DNA from: Setoptus koraiensis
Taxonomy: Eukaryota > Arthropoda
Length of the DNA: 64,000 nucleotides
Direction: 5' to 3'
NCBI GenBank assembly: GCA_048013815.1
Contig: CM106585.1
Span: 7,192,001-7,256,000, forward strand
The position numbers and the translations under genes are program-made. This document shows, one piece after another, positions 26,025 through 38,926 of the stretch (position 1 is the stretch's first letter; each line of letters opens with the position of its first letter). The notes below the pieces were generated by a model, which was not told the origin of the DNA, made no database searches, and saw only the letters and a list, made by a program, of their open reading frames with translations.

Positions 26025-27889
26025 CAATGACCAAACATGGAAATGAAACAGAACAGGTGCAACAGTGTTGCTGTTGAATGCGCCGCGAGCCGGCCCTCTC
26101 AATCAATCATTTGGCCCCCTCAATCAACCTTGACGTTACAATGATGCAATCGCAGCAAGAAGCGGCGCCGGTATCATCTGCATATGTTGTCGTGTTAACA
26201 TGAACACATCTCACCACATTGATCACATTGCAAGAGTAACTTTTATTACGTAACAACAGCACGATTATGATGACTTATGATGACTACGATTGCCATGTGT
26301 GTACTGTACTGTGTTGTAATCTAATAATAACGCGCCTAATAATAACAACAATAATAACGTTACGTTGCATTGTAATATTAGTGTTGCGTAATAGTGTTTT
26401 AGTATCAGTTATTAGTGGTTGGCGGTTGGTGGTTAGTGGTTAGCTGTTAGTAATTGCAGTTGTAATGTCACTGTGGCGCAACAACTAGGCCGCTTGTCGT
26501 GACACGACTGTGCACTGAATAGAGATTCTTTCTAGAGCGGGCCACTACTTAATGGCGCCACACGACAATACCACCCGTGCAATATTGCTGTTTTCAGCCG
26601 ACAACAAACAGTGAAAAACATACAAATGTACGCAAATGTAGTGCCTGTTACAATTGAAATGATGCAATTAAAACAAATACAACAACTATGACGCAACAAT
26701 GCTATAACAACAACACACACACAAAAAGTGTAACAATGCAACTGTTATATTATTGTGTCACACAATCAGACTGGATATTGCACTGTCTACGCCAAAATTA
26801 GATTTATTATTGCGCTATGTTGGCTAGACTGTCTAATCCGTGCTTATAAATACAATGTTTCTAGGGGACTTATGGCGCAAATAAATACAAATATTCACCA
26901 TGCAAGTGGCTGCTAATTTTATTTATTTATCAATGGAGACGCTGTGTTGTGGTCGGTGTTGTGGTCGATGTTGTGGTTGGTTCGTCGCGGACGGACTTGT
27001 TGCGCAACACAAACACAGGCCACACTGACAACAAGAAATCGTTGCAAGTTGCAACGGACCGGCTAGTGTCCAATCGTGGTGCCTATTGGCGCAATAGTAC
27101 GGTTTGTATTGGCGCGCCCAATTAATAAAGTTGTGTAACACTTGATAATTCAGTTCACTTTGGCTACTTTACTTTTAGCCGCTTTATTTTAAGACAAACC
27201 AGCAAGATGTGGTGCTAATGTAGTAGAGATTGTGTATTTGGTGCTAGTTGAGATGGTGTCGAGGCGTGCATTTGGCGACGAGCAGCGCCATCTGGGGCCG
27301 ATTCGGCGAGTGGTGTGTTGTTCGATTGTTCGATTGTTCGGGTGAAAATGTGCACCATTGCAACTGTGCTGCCCATGAAACAGTGCGACTAGTTGCAAAC
27401 ACACCTAATTGGAAGCGAAATTGTGCACCAGAAACGAGCCAATACGAGGAAGCCATACGCGAGAGAATGTTACGCAACAAGAGAAAGAGAGCGAGCGAGA
27501 GCGATTTCATTCATCTCTGACCACAACTCTGCAGCTACCTGTTGTTGGCATTGTTGTCGCTGTTGTTGTTGTTGTTGTTATCATTACCGGCCCATCATCT
27601 GTCCATTAGAATGGCACCTGTTGCCTGTGCTGTTCCCCTGTCGGCCGTTGCCGCCGTTGTTGTTGTTGTTGCTGTTGGCCCATAGCTAGTGATGCAGCAA
27701 CAACAACAACAACAACAGCGCCAACCACCACGACAAGTGCGCAGCGAATCGCACCGTGTGAGTCGCTCCCAAATTTCGCACACACACGCACATTAGCATC
27801 CTGCGCAAGCGAGAGACAGAAAGAGATTAAAAGAGCGATTGTTGTTGCTATTAGCAACGCGCCATGTTGCGTCACCACCGGCGCACATC

Positions 27890-28640
27890 GCCATGGCGAT
27901 GGAACGAAATGGCAACAGGAACGAGCCGCAAAAGCGCCGGCCCCGAACAGCGAACGCCGCCCGATTAGCCGAGCCCGGCAACTCTAATTGCAACTCTGTG
28001 CCTGTAGGTGTGCCCTCTAGGCGTGCGTGCCGGCCCGAGCGTTCGGCGGCGTTCGCGCCGGCCACTGGTCGCAGTTGGCAGCGGCCGCGGGAACTTTTCC
28101 TCGAACGAACCCGGCCGCCGAGTTGCCGCCAAGTCGCCGCGAACGCCGCCGAGTGCGCCGGCCGCCGAGTGTGCCGGCTCGCGAGCGCGCTCTCGAAGCG
28201 TTCGGAGCGCTCGAACGCTGCCAGCGTCGGGCCGAAATCGAACAGCAGCGCTGCGAGTCGGCGCTTCGAGCCGAACAGCGTCGCGCGAACAGAGCGAGCG
28301 GCTCGGAACAGGCCACTGGCAACGCGAATCGAACGCAGCCGGTCAAGTTGGTTTCAAGTTCGGCGAAACTCGAATTGGCGGCGGCCGATCGGCGCTGCCG
28401 CCAATTCGACTGCGCCGACTGCGAGAGTTGGAAGCCGCACTGCGAGTTGGAAGGCGCACTGCGCGTTCGAAGCCGAACCGCGAGCCGGCAAGTTGCAATT
28501 GCAGTGGCAGCGGCCGGGTCTCGTCGTCGAACTGGAATGGGCGGAATAACACGCTTGGCGCTGTTGTTGCTTCGAAATTGCCGCGGTGGCCGGCGCGCCA
28601 AGTTGCTCTTGAAGCTCAATGGTGCGTGCAAATAAGCTTG
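27890..28640. other. GC-rich, CpG-rich island open in several frames
   Basis: About 750 bp is much richer in CpG than its surroundings, with repeated TCGGAAC, GCCGCCGAG and GCGAACG-like words. Long frames are open on both strands: plus frames starting at 27839, 28008 and 28027, and a minus frame over 28017-28649. The 28027 plus frame gives an Ala/Glu/Arg-rich, coiled-coil-like stretch around RERALEAFGALERCQRRAE. This could be a CpG-island-like promoter or first exon, or only GC-rich sequence in which stops are rare. I cannot assign a frame. Confidence 0.4.
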
Positions 28641-28673
28641 CAGCAGCATTGCCGCAGTTGCTCTTTAAAAAGA

Positions 28674-29213
28674 ATGACGCAACAAGTGTTCGCTCAATTC
28701 ATGATCGCGCTACTACTTTCACTTGGCTCGCAAGTTGCGACTGCTCGCCAAAGCAGCAACCAAAGCTCACGACAGCAACGCAACAACGGCCGAGCTGCAC
28801 GCCATTTAACTAGCTGCTGCTGCTGCTGCTGCATGTATCTTGGTGGAAACATAGGCGGCTTACATGGCAACAACAACACCGACAACAACAACAACAACAA
28901 CAACAGCGACAACAACAGCAAAGCAACAAACAACAATAACAAGCTCGCTGGCGGAGTGATTGAACGAATTCATGGTCACTGCGCGCTCTGTTTGCGCGCC
29001 ATTTCGTCGGCCTCGGCGCGGCTTCGGCGCGGCGCGCATCGGATCGGCTCAAGCGGCCGGGCTGCAAATCGCCGGCCGGCTTCGATTGCCACTCGAGCCA
29101 TTGTGCTCTATCGGCCATTGTGCGCACCTGACTGTCCCGTCCATTATACGTATCATGCCAGCCAGCCAGACAGCGCGTCGTGTATTATACGTGTGGTGTC
29201 TATTTATATGTAA
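28674..29213 (+). CDS. possible small secreted Asn-rich protein
   Basis: An ATG at 28674 opens a frame of 179 codons ending at 29213. The first 24 residues (MTQQVFAQFMIALLLSLGSQ and on to ATA) have the form of a signal peptide. Then come a Ser/Gln/Arg-rich part, a run of six Cys encoded by TGC repeats, and an Asn/Asp-rich tract encoded by a CAA/AAC array at 28866-28945. Much of the length therefore comes from microsatellites, and the frame is also continuous with the GC-rich island upstream. The signal peptide is the only feature that argues for a real gene. No family is recognised. Confidence 0.22.
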   Translation: MTQQVFAQFMIALLLSLGSQVATARQSSNQSSRQQRNNGRAARHLTSCCCCCCMYLGGNIGGLHGNNNTDNNNNNNNSDNNSKATNNNNKLAGGVIERIHGHCALCLRAISSASARLRRGAHRIGSSGRAANRRPASIATRAIVLYRPLCAPDCPVHYTYHASQPDSASCIIRVVSIYM

Positions 29214-30262
29214 TTATGTAGATATATATTAGATCGCGGATATTATTTCCGCACCACTGAGCACCGCTCAGCCGGCTGCTCGGCGGCGCGACGCTCGCCC
29301 TGTGCGCCGTCTGCGCGGGCCGGCCGGCCGGTACAAACTGGTGGCTTTAGGAAACAGGATGCGTGCGTCGAGTTACCTCCGGTCGGTGTGCCGGCCGGCC
29401 GGCCGGTCTTTAGACTCTAAAGTTTAGAGATGCGGTTGCGCAGCTGCGCCGCGCGGTGCACAGCCCGACCGGGCGGACGGCGCAAGCGGTACAAATGGCG
29501 CAAGTGGCGCGCCGAACCGGCACAACGGTGGACACACAGAGGTAATTGTTGCGTAAGACGCAACAAACTGGGCAGCTCGCCGGCGGCGCCGAGCGAGCAG
29601 TGTGCGCAAACGGGCGGCCATTAAGCGAGCGCCATTAACTCTTTCGCTCGTTCACTTCCTCTCTCTCTCTCGCTCTCTCTCTCTCTCGCCACAAACAACA
29701 AGCTTCAGCGAGTTAATGGTGCACCTGTGCTGCCGGCCAGTCGCTCATGAGATGCCTGCGCTGATTAGAGGCCAATTGCGCGCCGAGCGCCATCCGATGG
29801 CTGCTGCAATGTTGCGTAATGAATACGCTCTCATGGTAATATTTGTCTGTTGTTGTTACCGGGTTTCTAGCGCCGCCGACAGCGGCCAGCGAGTTCAACG
29901 AGTGCAAGCAGCCACGGCCAGCGAGCCTTTCATGGTGGTTGCATTATTTAGTTACGTAAGTGATTTTGCTCCCATTGATTCTGTGCTGCCGCCACTGCTG
30001 CTGCTGCCGTGATTTGCGTCTGTTGTGAGTTTTTGAGTGCATTTGGCGCTGCTGTGAGCGCCCGATAAAAGCCGCTCCATTGCTACGCAACGCTCATGTG
30101 TGTCTGACGCAACAAACGCGATCGCAGGGGCGCAATCTGTTTTCGTTTTCATATCCTTTATCGCCCGCCGCGTTCGTCCGTAGGCGTGCCACTAGTAGCG
30201 GCGGCCGCCACCGCCGCACTGATGCGGACACTCGGGCCACCCGGGCCATTCGGGCCGGTCTG

Positions 30263-30296
30263 GCGAGCCAATATATCGGCCGATATATTGGCTCGC
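30263..30296. repeat. perfect 34-bp palindrome without loop
   Basis: GCGAGCCAATATATCGG at 30263-30279 is followed at once by its exact reverse complement. Confidence 0.97.
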
Positions 30297-30783
30297 ATTC
30301 TCATACCGAACTTACCTCGTCACTGGCTCCTAACCTAACGAGCAAGACTACTTCACTGTGCGCGTGCGCAGTAGCTAGACAAAGACCTAAACAGAGGGAA
30401 ATTCGAACGTGAAAAAAAGTTAATAACTTTAAGTTATGGTGCAAACATTCGCCAAGCAACTGCAGCTTGTGCGCTATTTGCTGCCAGTTGAACTGCTCAC
30501 TATCACTTGGACTGGCAGTTCAGCCCGGAAAAGACCCCAAACTGCCAATTTGACTGCCAAAAACTCTCCTAGGGGCCTTCTCGTATAGCTGGCCTTTGGG
30601 TGCGGTAATGCGACCTCAGAAGTGAGGTCAATTTTTGGCCAGCGTGACAACAGGAGCCGTTGTGTTGTTCGGATTGAGGCCGGCGCTTCTGTCGGCGGTC
30701 ATTGGCGATAAGCGCGCCAAATAATGCCGATCGATCGATTGATGTAGCGTCGCTGTTGATTTGTTTGCGCTGTATGCGGCGCT

Positions 30784-30823
30784 CGGGTGAACGCGGTTGG
30801 CCAAGGTCAGCCGCGTTCACCCG
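30784..30823. repeat. perfect hairpin, 13-nt arms, 14-nt loop
   Basis: CGGGTGAACGCGG at 30784-30796 pairs with 30811-30823. Confidence 0.92.
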
Positions 30824-32668
30824 ACGGGCCGTTGCGACAGAGATCGAGTACAACAACACAGTCGGACTCTGGGCAAGTGGCTGGCAAGCTTGGCCCGACA
30901 AACAGGTACAAACAGAGAGAGAGAGAGAGAGAGATATAAACATGGACAGACATTGCAAGTTGAGGCAATTAGGCTGGTCGGAATTAGCAATTAGCGGCTG
31001 CAGACTGGTGCTGGCTAGCAGCGTGCAACAGCGAGCTATCGATATGGCGCAAAACAATCACCACTAACTGGCGATAATTAACAAACAAAACACTTGGCCG
31101 CTTGTGTTGCGTTGTATGGGGTTGTTGAAGAGAGTTGCGTTGTGAGCCATCTCACATGGTCGTGATTTCGTTTCAGCATGATGTAATCTTAAACCTCTCG
31201 CCGTCTGTCTGACTGTTGGCCCGATATCGACATATACCGACACATACATAAATAAATAAAAATACTGGCTGACAACCACTGCTGCGCATTTCATTTGATT
31301 TGCACTACATATCTGCCAGACTAGATTTGTTGATTGCCGATACATGCGAGATCATCGATTCGTCTTGTTCATCGAGCCAACTCACAAACGAAATGATAAA
31401 ATAAAATGAAATGAAATGAAATATAAAATAAAACTGCGAGAAATTTTCTCGCAGACGCGCCGACACAAGATGCAACGATAACGAATTTGAAACAGCTCTA
31501 TTTGTGCATTATCTTGCATTTATTGTCTATCTATTTGTTGCATCTATTATCGGCGCTTCAATTAGTATATCTCTGTCTGTCTGTCTAGCCGTGTGGCCGC
31601 GCGACCACAAGCTGGCGCTCGCAAAAGCTCGAGGGGGCCGCCAATGTCGTCTCATCTGACTGCTCTGCTGATCATTGTTTGTTGGTGCAATCCATCAATC
31701 AATCGGTTACATCACAAGTGAGTCAGCAAGTGCACTTGATCAGTTATGCAACAGTTTGAATGAGCGGCGGCGCTTGTGGCGACAGTTGTCTAACTGTGCA
31801 CACTCTGTTGACCGCAACCATTGTCGGTCAAGCGCCCCAAGCGGCGACACACGGCGTCTGTCTCGCAGTGATAATGAACGTGTCACGTGAGCCAATCATT
31901 ACAGTAGCCGGTGACGTATCACCGGCTTTATTATCATTGCATGCTATAATATAACGCTATTGTTATGTAACAAGCTCATCAGCCGCTGACAACTGTTGCT
32001 GTGAAACAGCATGCAACTGCACATGATCATTCAACTCGTCCCATAACAATGTGCGCACATTATTATTATTAGTGACGCAACCACGGCGCTGTGCCGAGCG
32101 CCAGCACTGTGCCGAGCGACTTTCACAGTGAAAGTTTCACTAGCCAACTTTCGCCACAATCAATGCCAATCTGTACAAAGCCTGTACAAATCTGGCACCA
32201 GTTGACGGCAGTTGTGGTGGCCACAGTTATCCACAGTTTATTTGAGCCCAGTGACAGTTCGCAAAGCTGCACCGTGCCTAGGCCAAAAGCGCGCCAGTGC
32301 AAATCGCAAAACTGTCTAGACAGCAGCACATTTGGCGGAGTATCGTATGCTCCGGCAAATGATACTGCGCTCGCAAAGTGGCAGAGCGTCTGCCCAAGAT
32401 GATAATTAAAACCCTTCATAAATGACTCACGTCTAACGAGCTGCCAGCCGCAAATCACGCCACAAAGCCAGCCCAGTGCGCTCATGCTCGTCGTGACTCA
32501 CGGGAAATTACGCGATTGCAAGCACATTTTTATCGCGAGAATTGATCGCAATTAGTTTCGGGCACCATCTCTGGCTCGACGAGCGGCCCCCTGGCTCGTT
32601 GGTGTGGCTCGGCCCGACAGAATGGCTCGGCTCGACACTGTGGCTGGGCTCACTGGGCTCCGTTGGTG

Positions 32669-32697
32669 CTAGCGACTCTCTACTAGAGAGTCGCTAG
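32669..32697. repeat. perfect hairpin, 13-nt arms, 3-nt loop
   Basis: CTAGCGACTCTCT, loop ACT, then the exact reverse complement. Confidence 0.93.
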
Positions 32698-33237
32698 TGG
32701 TGAGGCCAAGTCGCACACAATTGTTAGCTGGCAAATAAATGATTTGGCAAACAAAACTGTCGCCCCTAGCGGCGCTTTTAGTTTAGTTTTTGTGGCCAGA
32801 TAGGCGCAAATTGGCGCAAAATATTTCGCGCCAATTGCTGTCACTGCAGTGTGTTGGCAAAGCGATCATCACCTGTGTTGGCCAAACTTGGCACATGAAA
32901 AGTATTTAGAGTGATGATGCAAGTGAAAGCTGTTGCGTAACTCAATGGTGCTGCACTGTGCAGCGCGCGGCACAGTGCGGCAGCTTTTTCGGCCATCGTG
33001 TGCCTGTTGGCGCACACGGCTCGTTGTTTTGTTGATGATTACGTAATACGTCTATCTGGTCGTTGGCGTGAAAATCACTGCCAGTGCACGCTCATGCCCA
33101 ACAATCGGCGCTTGCAAACAACACTTGCTGTTGTGTGTCGTTCCTCTGGGAAGAAATGCCAAGAAGCAAAACGAGTTTTGTTGCCCGGCTGCTGCTGCAT
33201 GTGTTGCGTCACTCTAAATACTTTCATTATTCTATTC

Positions 33238-33334
33238 ACCTGTTGCTGTTGTTGCTGCTGTTGTTGTTGCTGTTGTTGCTGCTGTTGTTGCTGCTGTTGT
33301 TGCTGTTGTTGCTGCTGTTGTTGCTGTTGCTGTT
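33238..33334. repeat. CTG/TTG trinucleotide array
   Basis: An uninterrupted mix of TTG and CTG triplets of about 97 bp. It encodes poly-Leu on the plus strand and Ala/Thr- or Gln-type runs on the minus strand. Long frames on both strands (33084-33479 plus, 33232-33717 minus) depend on it. Confidence 0.95.
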
Positions 33335-33764
33335 AGTCTGTGTGCGCTCACTCTGCGACTCACCTGGTCTCCACATGTGCATCGGATGCAGGCAGCTCCA
33401 TTCCCATTGCAAGCATCGCAACACCAACACATTACATAATAATATACAACTCTTTCGTGCACACATGCTGCACATGTAATGGTGCACCCCGCTGCGCCCT
33501 CGCAACCCTTTTGCGTCGGTGGTGCCGCCTGGCGTGAAAGTGGCCTTTTCACTTTGATGGGTTCACTGGGATCGTGTGTGTGTGGCCTTGACTTTGTGAG
33601 TATGGCTATTATTACATAAGCATCTCTATTATTGCCCTCTCTCTCTCTGGCTGCTGTTATTATCATTTTTGCTGCTGCTGCTGTTGCTGCTGCGATCACA
33701 CCATTATACGACGCCATTGTGGCTGTTGCCTGAGAAGCGACTCACTCTCACACTCGGCCCGACC

Positions 33765-33881
33765 ATAATGGGCATAATGGGCATAATGGGCTTACAGGGC
33801 ACAATGGGCATAAAGGGTGCAATGGGCACAGAGGGCACAATGGGCACCGGGGGCGTAATGAGCTTATTGGGCATTATGGGC
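33765..33881 (+). repeat. 9-bp minisatellite, 13 copies, collagen-like when translated
   Basis: The unit ATAATGGGC is repeated 13 times. The first three copies are identical and the later ones are diverged. Read in the open plus frame it gives Gly at every third residue (IMGIMGIMGLQGTMGIKGAM and on), a Gly-X-Y pattern. The surrounding open frame (33669-34016) begins in a CTG array and has no ATG start, so a real collagen-like exon is possible but unproven. Confidence 0.85.
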
Positions 33882-34890
33882 CGGCGATCGGAGCTGCGAT
33901 ATAGAGGGTGGCACACACCAAACCACCAAATCACCGGCGCTCAAATAGTTGGCTTGTTTCGGGGCATTTCCACTGCACCTTCTGGGCCTTTACCCCGACT
34001 GGCACAAATAGACTAGACTGTGTGCCTGTGGCATCTAGGGCTGTTGCGCAATATGATCGCAGGCTGGGAAGCCAGTGTGAACTGCGGACTGGGAAAAAGT
34101 CTCAAAAAGCCGCAAAAATTTGTTTGCGCAAATGATTTCGTTCCATGTCAAAGGATTTTATTTGACACTGGCACAGTCTGTGCGCCGTGCACAAACTACT
34201 GCTCATAATGACTGTACAAGTTATTAACCTTGAAAGCAGGCATTTGTGTGCGCTTGAAAGAGGTGCCAATAACTGGGCGAGAGGGGCGCTTGTTGCGCTT
34301 TTGTATTGCAGAGAGCGGCCAGCGCAGCACCAAATAGAGCGCTCAACTGTGATTAGCAGCGCATGCGATGGCCAATGATGATGCCAAAACCATTAGCTGT
34401 ATGCCGGCTTCTCGTGTTGTCGTTCGGGCCGCTTGGCGCCGTTGGCGCCGTTCGAAGCGAAGCTCAATTACGAATGGCTCAAATTCGAATTCGAATTCGA
34501 ATTGGAAATGGAAATGGCGGCGCAAGTTGCAGCGACTCGGCTTATATCATCGGCAAGCCAGCCGATATAAGCCGGCCAACAGCAAGCGGCCTCGGCGAGA
34601 CTTGATGCCACTGGCGGGCCAGTGCAAAGCCAGTGCAAAGCTATTACGTGAAGCCGGCAAGCGTGTGCTGGGCAATAGTTGCAACTTGATTGCTTCTCGA
34701 TGGCAACGTAAACAAGCAAATAAACTCACTGCCAGCTAATTGACATATTCCACTCACCTGGCTGTCGCTTCGTGCACCGTCCGCCGTCCACTTGGCGACA
34801 CTTGACAAGCTTCGCTGGCCAGCAATTAATTAATTAATTATTTATCCGCGCATGATGCCACGCTATCTCGGGATCACGGGGTCGCGGGAT

Positions 34891-34977
34891 CGCTTGGTCA
34901 GCCTGCTTGAAAGGTATCAGTGGGGCGCGAGTGGCAGCTGGCGCCGCATTGTGCCTCTCAAGCAGGCTGACCAAGCG
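34891..34977. repeat. perfect inverted repeat, 20-nt arms, 47-nt loop
   Basis: CGCTTGGTCAGCCTGCTTGA at 34891-34910 is exactly reverse-complementary to 34958-34977. Confidence 0.97.
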
Positions 34978-36974
34978 GCAATGGTCAACTAGAGCAGCGA
35001 GAGCCGGCTTAAAGACACAGCGACAATAAAGGAGCGATATAAACGCCAAAAACAATCAATCATGCGCCAGAAGCCAACAGGCCCGCCAACTGTTGATGCA
35101 ATCTTATATGGCCGACTATGGCCACTTATATAAGCGCTTCCGTTTTGCGCCGCACAAATATCCGATCAGTGATATTTGTAATATTATATTATACTGTGAT
35201 TGCCATCTCTGCTACTCGTCGGTCCGCTACCCGCTACCCGTCGGCCGCCGCTCGCCGCTCGCCACTCGTAGTGCCGGCCCAAGCTCGTCAAGTATGTCGT
35301 TGATGTGATAGTGGCCAATAATACAGTACATTGTATATTGTAGTGTTAATGATAGTTGGCTCGTTGAGTCGCTCTTGTCGTTGTCGTGCCAACGCCAGTG
35401 CCTATCGCAATCATCGGACAATTATCTGACGAACGGCCAACTAATGCTGATCCTAAACGCACAAGAAGTGTGATAACACCATCAGCCGCCAGTGGACAAA
35501 CACGAGCGGACGAGCGAGCCAACGAACGGACAGAGCCGAACGGATAGGACCAAACAGTCGGCCGACCAGTTCATTAGATGCAAACGCTAATGATCTTTTT
35601 GTCTGCAGCGCGTCTAATGATGCTGGCCTCTTTTAGAGCGCAGTCTGGTCGTTCCATTCACTCTGCCACCACTAATGGCATGCGGCCATGGCCAACAGCA
35701 GCCAGAGATGCCGTGCAAACAACCGCCACCACGACAAGTGCACCATAAATACAAATTGCCGGCGCTCATTCATACCTGGGCTGTTGCTTCGCGAGATATT
35801 TTAAAATTCGCCCCGCGGCCACATGCAGCCTATCGGCTGAGGCTGAGGCTGAGGCTGAGAGAAGCCAAACTCGATCGGGCGGCTTACGCAACACACAATT
35901 AGATTAAAACATTCATCAGCGACAATATCATCATTATTATTATTATTGGTATTATTATTACTGCATTTGATTGTTGCTATTAATTAGCGCGATTAATTAC
36001 AGATTCAATTTTGAACTTGAACGCGGCCAGAACTCGGCCGCTCGTGACGCGCCCGATATTAATATTATTATGTGTGTGAATATATGGCAGTGAATAGTTC
36101 ACAGTGAATGGTTCGCAGTGAATAGTTCGCAGTGAATAGTTCACACACCGCCGGTGGCACGTCCTGTGCTACTGGCTTGTCCTGCACACTGTCCATGCGC
36201 ATTGTCCACTGGTGAATAAGGCCTCAGATGAATATGGCCGCTGATGAATATGGCCGCTGATGAATATCGCCATTTGTGAATATCGGCTCCAACTACAGCA
36301 TAAAGTTGTGGTGTCGTATTGTACGTGAACATACCCGCGCTTCAGACTTGTGTGTGGTCTAAAGTGTGGGCGGCCCAAGAAAGTTGCATCACTTGCGAGC
36401 ATCGACAATTGTCGGGCCACAAAATCCGATGAGCACTGGCGAGAGTGCATCCACGCATGAATACCAATTAATGGCAAGCTAATTGGCTGGCGCACAATGT
36501 TTGCTTGTTGACATTAACAAATGAGTTTACATGAGTGTCACCCTGCTAATCGTTTTACACCTCGTTCTGATTGCTCACTCGTTCACCCATTCACAACAGC
36601 AGCAGCAACAACGACGACAGCAGCAACAGCAACACTGCTGTTCGCGCATAATGAGAGTCTAGTTGTTGTTGCTGTTGTTGTTGCTGTTGTTGTTGCTGTT
36701 GTTGTTCGGACTCGCTTCGGTTCAACGTCATTGGCGGGCATAACATTTACACATTTTGAAATCATTTTTGAGCCAAGACGCAGAATCTTACAGAAGCCCG
36801 CGCTAGAGCCGGCCAACGAACAGGTGAAAGAATCAACAACGAGAGATGAACTCCCGCCCGGGACGCTTCGCTCCGGAGCATCGGCAACAGGTAACAAGTT
36901 TATGGTCTCACTCTCGCCAAGTGGAAGCACCTGTATTTGTGCACCTTAGTTTTACCTGTTTACCTGGTGTTAAT

Positions 36975-37019
36975 CACACACACACACACGCACGCACACA
37001 CACACACACACACACACAC
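36975..37019. repeat. CA microsatellite
   Basis: About 22 CA dinucleotides with a few CG interruptions. Confidence 0.95.
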
Positions 37020-37404
37020 TACAAATAAACAATCTTATCGTATCGTGGAACAAGTTGTTTTTTGCGTTGTTTGTGTGGCATTTGCAGCAACAAGTTGCCG
37101 GCGAGTGAGCGAGCCTGCCGAATAACGACAGAAAGACAGAGGGAGAGACAGACAGAGACAGAGATAGACAGAGACAGCGAGAGATAGACAGATAGAGACA
37201 GAGGGAATGTTCGCGGGGAATTTGTTTGTGTTGGTTGCTGTCGCGTTTGCACTAGTATCACTTTGCGCCGCCATAGACACTGTCACACGGACAGCAACAA
37301 CAACAACAACAACAAACACGGCCATCGCATTTAAACTCGGGCTTCCCGTTCGACTTGCTGCGCTGATTATTTATCATTATATCATTATATCTGGTTGCAA
37401 ATCT

Positions 37405-37433
37405 GGCCGGCAAATCTGCCAGATTTGCCGGCC
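37405..37433. repeat. perfect hairpin, 13-nt arms, 3-nt loop
   Basis: GGCCGGCAAATCT at 37405-37417, loop GCC, then the exact reverse complement at 37421-37433. Confidence 0.93.
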
Positions 37434-38892
37434 ACGGTCGCGAACGGCAACGAGAATTGGCAGCGCCATGATGGTTGCGTTGATAGCACGTAGCATTGGC
37501 GATAAGCGAGACAGGAATGCCGTGCGCCGTGAAGCGAGCGAGCTAAGTGAAAAAAGAAGAAGAACGACGACGATTAATTGTTGCTTCGATTATTCAGATT
37601 AGATTAGATTGGAATCGAGTGGACTCGGCCGACTCACTTGATGTGCCAATTCAGCAAATTTGGCCAATTCGGCCTATTCAGCCTGTTCAGCATTGCCAAC
37701 AGACTCTGTTGAACAGAGACAGATGGGCAGAGCAAGCGCAAGTACGTCTCAATTGAAGCACTTGTTGCCGGTTCAATGTCGCCAGCAGATATCACCTGTC
37801 GCAGATATATCACTGATGCAATAATATCATTTGCAGCAATGTCTGACGCAATGTCGCATCATTTGCGCGTTTGTCCGACATAAATCACTGCTCGTAATAA
37901 TGTGCATGGACGTATATAAATACATCTCTCTCGCTCTCTCTCTCTCTCTATCATGAGTCATGACATTGAAACCAGAGGACGCAAACAGCTGATATATTTA
38001 TTCCAATGGTCAAGTGGTCTGGTGGACAGATTGCGTCAGCAGTTTGCGTCGACAACAGTTTGTGTGTGTGTTTACCTTGGCAGTTGTGGTGGTGGCTGCT
38101 GTTGTCGTTGTTGTTGTCATTAATGGCGGCAGCAGCGGAGAGTGGCCAGAGCGATAAAAGTGGCTGCAAATAAACGATCGCGTCAGTTATTTTAACGAGT
38201 GGCTCTATCTAATTAACTTGACAATATGTCCTAATGGCCACGGTGTCATATAACACACACACACACACAAACTTGCGCTCGCCCCAAAAGTAGTGGCATT
38301 CAGGTGCGGGGGCACACTTGTTGGGCGTAGGGGGTCGCAGTGAGACTGGAGGCTCGAATGAAGCCCGGTCCAGTCCTAGACACTGGCCAGACAATGAACT
38401 ATATGCTGTTATAATGCCCGTGTCGGCGGTGCAGTTTTGATTAATGTCCACAACAAAACGATCAACAGCAACAACAGCTCAACATTAATTGACGCTCATA
38501 AATTAACGATAGACTACGACGGCACTAACAAGCAATTAAGCTGCCTTCGAGGGCTAGCATCACTTGGCCGGCGCTAGCGTTCGAATGGATAATAAAAAAT
38601 AATAAACTGAAAATGAAATAGAATAAAAAATAAAACGATTCGAAACGAGACGAAACGAAAGCATGCGATGAAGTAGCCGCGGCCTACGACATTTGGCCTA
38701 TGACCGCTAGCTTAATTAGTGCGGTGCGCCATCTGTCGCCCGAGTGGCCGCACTGCTCATGTGCCCAAACATGATGCACTAGCTTATTGTATTATATGTA
38801 TTTATACTTGTATTTCGACACCAAACCGCTGCAATGTCAGTTATTGGCCGTTATTGACGCCGTCGACACTAGTATCGGCAGCATCGGCGAGA

Positions 38893-38926
38893 TCGGCCCA
38901 CCGCTGGCCATCATGCGGTGGGCCGA
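38893..38926. repeat. perfect hairpin, 12-nt arms, 10-nt loop
   Basis: TCGGCCCACCGC at 38893-38904 pairs with 38915-38926. Confidence 0.9.

Larger units (their letters stand above)
22437..27889. other. region without a supported gene
   Basis: CG-rich tracts occur at 22760-23060 and 24560-24760 and CAA arrays at 25919-26024. A hairpin is at 24057-24112. The plus-strand frame ending at 27520 looks protein-like over its last 60 codons, but it lacks a convincing acceptor and ends in a purine-rich simple repeat, so it is not called. Confidence 0.45.
29214..33230. other. region without a supported gene
   Basis: The stretch holds a GGCC-rich palindromic tract near 29390-29410, CT runs at 29660-29690, a GA run at 30917-30934, GAAAT/AAAAT pentamers near 31390-31430 and hairpins at 30263-30296, 30784-30823 and 32669-32697. 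No exon is supported. Confidence 0.5.

Noticed and set aside
28008-29213. 401-codon plus-strand open frame
   Set aside because: It joins the GC-rich block, a TGC run and an AAC array by chance openness. Only the downstream signal-peptide part was kept, at low confidence.
33084-33717. Poly-Leu plus-strand and Thr/Ala-rich minus-strand frames
   Set aside because: Both are translations of the CTG/TTG array. The flanking residues show no domain.
36794-36890. 97-nt splice-bounded segment
   Set aside because: It has acceptor and donor matches, but the short low-complexity peptide has no partner exon in a consistent phase nearby.
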